Made by a program: the position numbers and the translations under genes. Positions 57,984-64,000 of a DNA stretch of 64,000 bases are shown here, piece by piece (positions within the stretch are counted from its first letter, which is position 1; every line of letters starts with the position of its first letter). The stretch covers positions 310,001-374,000 of the forward strand of contig NZ_JACHWH010000001.1 in the NCBI RefSeq assembly GCF_014191255.1, given 5' to 3'. The notes beneath the pieces were generated by a model. That model worked only from the letters and a program-made list of their open reading frames with translations, was not told the origin of the DNA and ran no database searches. The stretch is from Amycolatopsis bartoniae. Its GTDB lineage: Bacteria; Actinomycetota; Actinomycetes; Mycobacteriales; Pseudonocardiaceae.

Positions 57984-60900
57984 GGTTTCCCGGTCGCACC
58001 ACCCTTCCCGCCGAAGTGTCCACAACGGACACAGTGCGTCTGGGAAAGGGGCCGCTCGGCGCGCTGCCCGCCCTCTCCGGGGCGGCGCGCCGGGCGCTCG
58101 CCCTCGCCGCTGTCCTCAGCCTGCTCAACGCCGCCGCGCTGGTGGCGCAGGCCTTCCTGCTCGCGTCGGTCGTCGCCGGGCGCGAGGTCACGAACCTCGC
58201 CGTGCTGCTGGGCGTGGTCGTCGCCCGGGGGTTGATCGCGTGGGCACTGCGCGTCGTCGCCGCGCGAGCCGCCGCCGGAGCGAAGGAGGAGCTCCGCGCG
58301 AAGGTCGTGGACCACGTGCTGCGCCTCGGCCCGGAGGACATCGCCGGCCGCGGTCCCGCCGAGCTGACCGCGCTGGTCACGCGGGGTCTCGACGCGCTCG
58401 ACGCCTACTTCACCGACTACCTGCCCGCGTTGGTCACCGCCGCCGTGGTGCCGCTCGGCGCGGGTGCCGCGATCCTGTTCGCCGACTGGCCTTCCGCGGT
58501 GATCATCGCGCTGACCGTGCCGTTGCTGCCGGTGTTCGCGATCCTGGTCGGCAAGTACACCGCCGCCCGCGCGGCCGCCGCGACCGACGCGCTGCACCGG
58601 CTGTCCGGGCAGCTGCTGGAACTGGTGCGGGCACTGCCCGTGCTGGCCGCGTTCCGCCGGGCGGAGGCGCAGGCGGAGACCGTCCGCGTGGTGTCCGAGC
58701 GGCACCGCCGCGCGACGTTGAAGACCCTGCGGGTCGCGTTCTCGTCGGCCTTCGTGCTGGAGCTCGCGGCGACGCTGTCCGTGGCGCTGGTGGCGGTGCT
58801 CATCGGGGTTCGGCTGGTGAACGGCGACCTGCCGCTCGCGATCGGGCTGGGCGTGCTGATCCTCGCGCCGGAGTGCTACCAGCCGCTGCGCCAGGTGGGC
58901 GCGGCCTTCCACGCGAGCGAGGACGGTGTCGAGGCCGTGCGCCGCGTGGCGGAGGTCCTCACGCAGCCGACCCTGCCCGACGGCACCGTGGTGCCGGCGC
59001 CCGGCGTGGTCCGCGTCGAGGGCCTGAAGGTCGCGCGCCGCAACGGTTTCGCCCCCGACGGCGAGTCGTTCACCGTCCGCCCTGGCGAGATCGCGTGGCT
59101 GCGGTCGGCGAGCGGTGTCGGCAAGTCCACGACGCTCGCCGTGCTGCTGGGCTTCGTCCGGCCCGCGGCCGGCAAAGTCACCATTTCGGATGTCGATCTT
59201 TCGGACGTCCAGATGTCAACATTCAGAACACAGGTCGCTTGGGTGCCGCAGTTGCCGGTGTTCACCACCGAAACCGTGGGTGAGGAGCTGGCCGGGGCGT
59301 CGCCCGAGCTGCTGGCCGAGCTGAACCTGGCGGGTTTCGAGTCGGCGCGGCTGGACCAGCTGTCCCTCGGCCAGCGGCAGCGGGTCGCCGTCGCGCGGGC
59401 GCTCGCGCGGGACGCGTGGCTGCTGCTGTTCGACGAGCCCACCGCGCACCTCGACGCCGCCAACGCCGCACGGGTCATGTCGGCCATCGAGACCGCGCGC
59501 AGCCGGGGCGCCGCGGTCGTCATCGCCGCGCATGACCGGCCGGAGGCGGTGGTTGTCGCCGGAACCAGTGGAGTCGTGCCCACCGAACAGCCGACGACTC
59601 CGGGCGGCGGGAACGTGCGAGGGCTGGTCGGAAAGCGCTTTCTCGCCGGTGCGGCGCTCGGCGCACTGGCACTGCTCGCGGGCCTCGCGCTGACCGCGAC
59701 GTCCGGCTGGCTCATCGCCAAGGCCGCGGAACAGCCGCCGATCCTCACGCTCACGGTTGCCGTCGTGGCGGTGCGCGCGTTCGGCCTCGGCCGCGCGGGC
59801 CTGCGCTACGCCGAGCGCCTCACGACGCACGATGCCGCGTTCCGCATCGCCGGGCGGCTGCGCGTCGACCTGTGGCGCGCGCTCGTCCGGCTCGGCCCCG
59901 CGCACAGCCTCCGGCACGGCGAGAACCAGCGCCGGCTGGTCGCCGACGTCGACACGGTCCGTGACCTGCTGCCGCGCGTGCTCACGCCGCCGGTCGTCGC
60001 CGGTCTCGTGCTGGCGTGCGCGGTCGCCGTGCAGACCGTCGTGCTGCCGTCTGCCGGGCTGGTGCTGGCGGTCGCGGTGCTGCTGGGCGCGTTCGGCGCT
60101 CCGCTGCTCGCGTTGCACCTGGCCCGCCGCGCCTCCGCGGCCCTCGCCGACGGCCGTCGCGCGGTGGCCGCCAAGGTGCTCGCCCTGTTCGAGAGCGCGG
60201 CCGAACTGCTCGCGTTCGGCAAGGCTCGCGCCCGCCGCGACGACCTCGCCGCGGCCGATGCCGAACTGGTCCGCCAGGCGCGGCGGCAGGCCCTCGGCGC
60301 CGGTGCCGCGGACGGGCTGATCGTGCTGCTCACGGGGATCGCCGCGGTCGTGAGCACCGCACTCGCCGTCGGGCGGATGGACCCCGCGCTGGTGCCGGTC
60401 GTCGCGCTGGTGCCGCTCGCGCTCGGCGAGGTCCTCGCACTCCTGCCGCCGGTCGCGCAGCACTGGGACACGCTGCGGGACGCGCGGGCCCGGCTGGCTC
60501 TGGACATCCCGGCCGCGGAAGAACCCGAGCACGGCGACCACGTCGTCATCCGGGACGCGGACTTCGCCTGGCCCGGCGGCGCTCCCGTGCTGCGGGGTGT
60601 CGACCTGGAAATCCCGACCGGCACGCGGGTTGCCGTCGTCGGCGAGTCCGGCGCGGGGAAGTCGACGTTGCTCGCCGCGTTGCTGGGCTTCCTGCGGCCG
60701 GTGCGCGGCAGCGCGGTGGTGCCCGCCGAGGTCGCGTGGGCGCCGCAGGACCCGCAGCTGGTCTCGACCACCGTCGCGGAGAACCTGCGCCTCGCCGATC
60801 CGCACGCCGACGACGAGCGACTGTCCGACGCCCTGCAGGCGGTGTGCCTGTCCGAACTGGACCCCGGCACCGTGCTCGGCAGCGCGGGCAGCGGGCTGTC

Positions 60901-61156
60901 CGGCGGCCAGGCGCAACGGCTCGCGCTCGCCCGCGCGCTCGTGGCGCCCGCCGGTCTGGTGCTGCTCGACGAACCCACCGCGCACCTCGACGAGGCGACC
61001 GCTCGGGAGGTCCGGGCGAACCTCCGCGACGCCCTCGCCGGCCGCACCGTCGTGCAGGTCACGCACCACCCCGAGGAGGCCGCCGATGCCGATCTGGTGC
61101 TCGAAGTGCGGGACGGCCGCGTGACGGCGGGGGTGCCGGAAGGCGTCTACTCTTGA
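57980..61156 (+). CDS. cydDC: Fused CydDC thiol-reductant ABC exporter
   Basis: A 1058-residue protein holding both half-transporters of the cysteine/glutathione exporter needed to assemble cytochrome bd. The CydD half (about 1-545) has Walker A SASGVGKSTTLAVLL, signature LSLGQRQRVAVARAL and Walker B LLLFDEPTAHLD. The CydC half (about 550-1058) has VGESGAGKSTLLAALL, LSGGQAQRLALARAL and LVLLDEPTAHLDEA. The linker (about 535-550) is short and Pro/Gly-rich. In E. coli cydD and cydC are separate genes; single-gene fusion is frequent in actinomycetes. ATG start in the cydB stop. Confidence 0.95.
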   Translation: MRFPGRTTLPAEVSTTDTVRLGKGPLGALPALSGAARRALALAAVLSLLNAAALVAQAFLLASVVAGREVTNLAVLLGVVVARGLIAWALRVVAARAAAGAKEELRAKVVDHVLRLGPEDIAGRGPAELTALVTRGLDALDAYFTDYLPALVTAAVVPLGAGAAILFADWPSAVIIALTVPLLPVFAILVGKYTAARAAAATDALHRLSGQLLELVRALPVLAAFRRAEAQAETVRVVSERHRRATLKTLRVAFSSAFVLELAATLSVALVAVLIGVRLVNGDLPLAIGLGVLILAPECYQPLRQVGAAFHASEDGVEAVRRVAEVLTQPTLPDGTVVPAPGVVRVEGLKVARRNGFAPDGESFTVRPGEIAWLRSASGVGKSTTLAVLLGFVRPAAGKVTISDVDLSDVQMSTFRTQVAWVPQLPVFTTETVGEELAGASPELLAELNLAGFESARLDQLSLGQRQRVAVARALARDAWLLLFDEPTAHLDAANAARVMSAIETARSRGAAVVIAAHDRPEAVVVAGTSGVVPTEQPTTPGGGNVRGLVGKRFLAGAALGALALLAGLALTATSGWLIAKAAEQPPILTLTVAVVAVRAFGLGRAGLRYAERLTTHDAAFRIAGRLRVDLWRALVRLGPAHSLRHGENQRRLVADVDTVRDLLPRVLTPPVVAGLVLACAVAVQTVVLPSAGLVLAVAVLLGAFGAPLLALHLARRASAALADGRRAVAAKVLALFESAAELLAFGKARARRDDLAAADAELVRQARRQALGAGAADGLIVLLTGIAAVVSTALAVGRMDPALVPVVALVPLALGEVLALLPPVAQHWDTLRDARARLALDIPAAEEPEHGDHVVIRDADFAWPGGAPVLRGVDLEIPTGTRVAVVGESGAGKSTLLAALLGFLRPVRGSAVVPAEVAWAPQDPQLVSTTVAENLRLADPHADDERLSDALQAVCLSELDPGTVLGSAGSGLSGGQAQRLALARALVAPAGLVLLDEPTAHLDEATAREVRANLRDALAGRTVVQVTHHPEEAADADLVLEVRDGRVTAGVPEGVYS

Positions 61157-62319
61157 CCTCGCTCATGGAACCGACCCTTGCCGCCCACGCGCTCACCGCG
61201 GCCACCGACATCACCACCGCGGCCCTGTCCGGCGACGAGCCCGACGAGGTGCTGCCCTCCGTCGTGCAGAAGGCCGCGGAGCTGGCCAGGGCCGACCTCG
61301 GGCTCGTGATGGTGCGCGCGGACGACGGCAGCGTGGTGGTCGAGGCGGCGTACGGCTCGCACCCCAAGGACCTGCGCGGCCTGCTGCTGCCCGCCGACTC
61401 GGTGGCGGGCAAGGTCGCCCGCGGCGGCGAGACGGTGGTGACCGACGACTTCACCGTCGACCCCCGCACGGCGCCGCACGTGCCCGGTGACCTGCGCCGG
61501 TACGGGCCGTTCGCGGCAGCGCCCTTCGGGGCCGGCGGCCGCGTGCTCGGCTCGCTCGTCGTCTACCGGACGAGGGGCAGCGAAGGCTTCTCGCCCGGCA
61601 CGGTCGAGGTGCTGACGGCGTTCGCGGCGCAGGTCGGCGTGGTGCTGGCTCTCGCGGAGGGCGCCAACGCGCGGCATCGCGTGACGCTGTACCAGGAGCG
61701 AGAGCGGATCGCGCGCGAGCTGCACGACGTGATCGTCCAGCGGTTGTACGCGGCCGGGATGCAGCTCGACCGCGTGCGGCGGCGGATGCGCAAGCGGTTC
61801 GCGGGCACCGACGCGGCCCGGCTCGGCGAGGCGATCGACCAGCTCGACCAGACCATCGAGGAGATCCGCGCGACGGTGCACAGCCTGCGCTCGCCCGCGC
61901 CGGAGCCGGAGCAGGCGCCGCGGACCGACCTCGCCGAGTCCGCGCGTGACGAGGTCCGCATCGCCGAGGAGCTGCTCGGCTACCCGCCGACGCTGGAGCT
62001 GTCCGGCGAGTTCGCCGACATCCCCGCCGAGCGGGCCGACCACATCCGCGCCGCGCTGCGCGAGGCACTGTCCAATGTGGTCCGCCACTCGGGGGCGAGC
62101 GAGACGCGCGTGAGCCTGCAGCGGGAGGCGAACGAGGTCCGGCTTCGCGTGCGGGACAACGGCGCCGGTGTGCCGCAGGGAGTCGCGACACGCGGCCTGC
62201 GGCACCTCGCCGAGCGAGCGGAGAGCGCGGGCGGGAAGTTCTATCTCAACTCCTCGCCCAGCCTCGGCACGCTGGTGGCGTTCGACCTGCCGCTGGAACC
62301 GGACAGGCGCGCGAGCTGA
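61153..62319 (+). CDS. GAF-domain sensor histidine kinase (DevS/DosS-like)
   Basis: A 388-residue soluble kinase. A GAF domain fills about 30-175 (ADLGLVMVRADDGSVVVEAAYG, LRRYGPFAAAPFG), and the HisKA_3 box is RERIARELHDVIVQRLYAAGMQLD; the HATPase domain has LREALSNVVRHSGASE and GVATRGLRHLAER. Only one GAF is present, whereas DevS/DosS have two. TTG 61153 (overlapping the cydDC stop, with GGAAGG 9 nt upstream) and ATG 61165 are both possible starts. Cotranslation with the cyd operon suggests sensing oxygen or redox state. No response regulator follows. Its last 79 bases overlap the next gene on the other strand. Confidence 0.88.
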   Translation: MTSLMEPTLAAHALTAATDITTAALSGDEPDEVLPSVVQKAAELARADLGLVMVRADDGSVVVEAAYGSHPKDLRGLLLPADSVAGKVARGGETVVTDDFTVDPRTAPHVPGDLRRYGPFAAAPFGAGGRVLGSLVVYRTRGSEGFSPGTVEVLTAFAAQVGVVLALAEGANARHRVTLYQERERIARELHDVIVQRLYAAGMQLDRVRRRMRKRFAGTDAARLGEAIDQLDQTIEEIRATVHSLRSPAPEPEQAPRTDLAESARDEVRIAEELLGYPPTLELSGEFADIPAERADHIRAALREALSNVVRHSGASETRVSLQREANEVRLRVRDNGAGVPQGVATRGLRHLAERAESAGGKFYLNSSPSLGTLVAFDLPLEPDRRAS

Positions 62320-63056
62320 TCGCGGGACGCCGCCGCCACGTTCGCGGGCACGCCCAGCTCGCCGAGCATCTCGGCCGCGGCGGCCATCTCCTCGGTGCGG
62401 CGCTTGGCGTGCTTGTACGAACCGGTCACCAGCCGGTCCACTGTGGACGCATTCGCGTTCGTCAGCTCCTCGACGATCACGCCGCGCAGCCAGTCCTCGA
62501 CACCCGCCGCGCGCGCCGCTTCGAGCGCTTCGACGACCGCGGCCGACATGCCCTTGAAGAACACGCTGCGCAGGAGCTTCCGCTCCGCCGCCAGCCCCGC
62601 TTCGCCGTCCATCACCTCGACCGACGCGCCCAGCGACGTGAGGATCTCCGCCGTGCGCTTCGCGGCGGGACCGCTGGCGAGCAGTGGCACCTTCAGCCCG
62701 CGGCCCGGCACGGGCGCCATGATCGCGATGTCCGTGAACGGCACGTCGCCCGCGACCTGCGCCAGCTGCCGCTTGAGCCCGGGGGAGCCGGTGTTCAGGT
62801 CGGCCCAGATGCCGGTGGTCCTGGGCAGCCCGGCGCGCAGCGCGTCCACCGCGACCGAGGCGCTGTTCACGCTGAGCACGAGGTCGGCGCCGTCGGCCGC
62901 CTCGGCCTCGGAACCCGTGTCGATGATCCCGTCGGTCGCCGGCACCGCGGGGTCGTACCCTCGCACGACGGCACCCGCGGCGAGGAGGTCTCGCGCCAGC
63001 GCGCCGCCCGCCTCGCCGAGTCCGAGGACGGCGATCGTCACTGGCGTACCGGGCAT
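62241..63056 (-). CDS. NAD(P)-dependent beta-hydroxyacid dehydrogenase-like protein (DUF1932)
   Basis: A 271-residue oxidoreductase. The NAD(P) domain starts TIAVLGLGEAGGALARDLLAAG, with LVLSVNSASVAVDALRAGLP and WADLNTGSPG following; the Lys-bearing catalytic helix is about 160-175 (ERKLLRSVFFKGMSAAVVEAL), then a DUF1932-type C-terminal helical domain (TVDRLVTGSYKHAKRRTEEMAAAAEML). AAGGAG lies 6 nt before the ATG. It overlaps the histidine kinase tail by 79 nt on the opposite strand and is divergent from the GntR gene, whose operator lies between them. Confidence 0.88.
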   Translation of the reverse strand: MPGTPVTIAVLGLGEAGGALARDLLAAGAVVRGYDPAVPATDGIIDTGSEAEAADGADLVLSVNSASVAVDALRAGLPRTTGIWADLNTGSPGLKRQLAQVAGDVPFTDIAIMAPVPGRGLKVPLLASGPAAKRTAEILTSLGASVEVMDGEAGLAAERKLLRSVFFKGMSAAVVEALEAARAAGVEDWLRGVIVEELTNANASTVDRLVTGSYKHAKRRTEEMAAAAEMLGELGVPANVAAASRDQLARLSGSSGRSNATSVPRLGEELR

Positions 63057-63118
63057 AACGGACTCCTTGAGCTTCGGGAAACAGGCACTACGATCGATTG
63101 AACGAGACCCGCGACAAA

Positions 63119-63130
63119 ATTGTCAACAAT
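63119..63130. promoter_or_regulatory. Probable GntR (FCD-type) operator ATTGT-n2-ACAAT
   Basis: ATTGTCAACAAT has perfect 5-bp arms around CA, the TnGT-ACnA pattern of FadR-subfamily GntR operators. It lies in the 98-bp gap between the divergent dehydrogenase and GntR genes, 25 bp before the GntR start and just downstream of a TACGAT -10 box (63089-63094). Confidence 0.75.
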
Positions 63131-63154
63131 CGCGGCCAGAGGAGTGGGGAAGCA

Positions 63155-63808
63155 GTGACGGAAACCCTGGGCGACCAGCCGGTGGTGGTCGCGATCCGCG
63201 ACGCCATCGTGCGCGGTGACTTCGTCCCCAACCAGCGGCTGGTCGAGGCCGATCTGTCCGCCCAGTTCTCCGCGAGCCGCGCGAACGTACGGGCCGCGCT
63301 GATCGAGCTGGCGAACGAAGGGCTCGTCGAGCGGGTCCAGAACCGCGGCGCCCGCGTGCGGGCCGTGTCGATCGAGGAGGCCGTGGAGATCTCCGAGGTC
63401 CGGATGATGCTCGAAGCGCTGTGTGCGGCCAAGGCGGCGGAGCGGATCAACGACGAGGAGATCGCGGAGCTGGAGCAGCTGGGCGAGACCATGCGCCAGG
63501 CCGTCGCGGGCGGTGACGTGGTCGGTTACTCGGGGCTCAACCAGCGGCTGCACCGGCGGGTCCGCGAGATCAGCGGGCAGCGCACGGCGGGGCAGGTGCT
63601 GGAGCGGCTGCGCGGGCAGAGCGTGCGTCACCAGTTCCGGCTCGCGATGCGGCCCGGGCGCCCGTCGGTCTCGCTGCCCGAGCACCTGGCGATCATCGAG
63701 GGCATCTGCGCGCACGACCCCGAGCGTGCCCAGGCCGCGATGCGGGCGCATCTCGAAAGCGTGATCAAGGCCCTGCGTGAGGCCGACGGCGATCCCCTGC
63801 GGGGCTAG
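63155..63808 (+). CDS. GntR-family regulator, FCD (FadR) subfamily
   Basis: A 217-residue regulator. N-terminal winged HTH (VVVAIRDAIVRGDFVPNQRLVEADLSAQFSASRANVRAALIELANEGLVERVQNRGARVRAV) and an all-helical FCD effector domain (EISEVRMMLEALCAAKAAERI; LHRRVREISGQ, with the His ligands typical of metal-binding FCD). GTG 63155 has AGAGGAG and GGGGAAG upstream; a TTG 19 codons earlier is in frame but would place the operator inside the gene. It probably controls itself and the divergent dehydrogenase, in answer to an organic acid. Confidence 0.9.
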   Translation: MTETLGDQPVVVAIRDAIVRGDFVPNQRLVEADLSAQFSASRANVRAALIELANEGLVERVQNRGARVRAVSIEEAVEISEVRMMLEALCAAKAAERINDEEIAELEQLGETMRQAVAGGDVVGYSGLNQRLHRRVREISGQRTAGQVLERLRGQSVRHQFRLAMRPGRPSVSLPEHLAIIEGICAHDPERAQAAMRAHLESVIKALREADGDPLRG

Positions 63809-64000
63809 ACGCTCAACCCCTCCACGGTCTGCAGCACCGTCCCCAGCAGGCCGGCCAGTTCGGCTCTGTCCACTTCGGACAGGTTCGCCAGCGCGCTGCG
63901 CTCGGCTTCGAGCTGGCGGGGCAGCAGGTCGTCGATCAACGCGGTGCCCTTGTCGGTGAGCCGGACCTGCACCACGCGACGGTCGCGTTCGCTCGCCGTG
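63805..64000 (-). CDS. MarR-family regulator, C-terminal part (cut by window edge)
   Basis: About 64 codons of the 3' end are visible on the minus strand, open to the window edge. The wing ERDRRVVQVRLTDKGTALID and the following dimerisation helices (LLPRQLEAERSALANLSEVDRAELAGLL) are typical of MarR proteins. Its TAG stop and that of the GntR gene share the palindrome CTAG (63805-63808). Confidence 0.8.
   Translation of the reverse strand, partial: TASERDRRVVQVRLTDKGTALIDDLLPRQLEAERSALANLSEVDRAELAGLLGTVLQTVEGLSV

Noticed and set aside
1-64000. CRISPR arrays, insertion sequences, integrases, prophage genes or biosynthetic megasynthases
   Set aside because: No direct-repeat array, transposase motif or PKS/NRPS domain was seen anywhere in the window.

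Overview
The window is high-GC actinobacterial chromosome. Frequent GTG starts (and a few TTG), dense 4-nt start/stop overlaps, ECF-type sigma factors, an F420/FMN-family PPOX oxidoreductase, IdeR-type iron boxes and DUF families typical of the group (DUF4328, DUF5926, DUF2470, DUF983) point to Pseudonocardiaceae, most like Amycolatopsis; this placement is inference, no search was run. It looks like core or conserved chromosome: no insertion sequence, integrase, prophage or CRISPR array was seen. One tRNA-Gly gene, one decayed gene remnant and two cut genes (one at each window edge) are present.

Layout. 1-4 kb: end of a RecB-like nuclease gene, then an SDR-thyA-folA operon on the minus strand and a UDP-glucose 6-dehydrogenase gene. 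4-7.4 kb: an ECF sigma factor coupled to a two-domain VOC protein, divergent from a DesK/NarL-type two-component pair. 7.4-16.7 kb: a probable surface-glycan locus made of an AlgX-like SGNH protein, a 1055-residue methyltransferase/coiled-coil/GT2/GT4 fusion and two tandem membrane O-acyltransferases, bracketed by two paralogous membrane proteins that share an N-terminal WQEEL signature. 16.7-20.2 kb: a TetR-ABC exporter-DUF72 operon with a perfect 20-bp palindrome as its likely operator. 20.2-23.7 kb: a three-gene 2-oxoacid dehydrogenase (E1alpha-E1beta-E2) operon. 24-28.6 kb: an M20 dipeptidase, a remnant gene, and a polar amino acid ABC importer. 28.6-35.3 kb: an HTH protein divergent from a large beta-helix membrane protein, tRNA-Gly with a GC-rich hairpin repeat, a sigma factor fused to an anti-sigma-like tail, and a DUF983-Fpg/Nei pair.

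35.4-43 kb: a LytS-type kinase and a LytTR regulator with an S49 peptidase between them, followed by a membrane protein, two acetate-type sodium/solute symporters and a DUF485 protein; this reads as one carboxylate-sensing and uptake module. 43-48.2 kb: rhodanese, DUF4328, P450, DUF5926-DUF952, and a SigE-type sigma factor with a membrane partner. 48.2-52.2 kb: ferritin and a DUF2470 protein, each next to an IdeR box, with arginine deiminase and a divergent CPBP protease/PPOX pair whose start codons overlap. 52.2-64 kb: a conserved hypothetical-IclR pair, a GDT1-type transporter, an NmrA protein, the full cytochrome bd operon cydA-cydB-cydDC coupled to a GAF histidine kinase, then a beta-hydroxyacid dehydrogenase divergent from a GntR regulator, and a partial MarR gene.

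A recurrent feature is a TAnnnT -10 box sitting only 6-9 nt before the start codon (at least a dozen genes), which implies widespread leaderless transcription in this organism.
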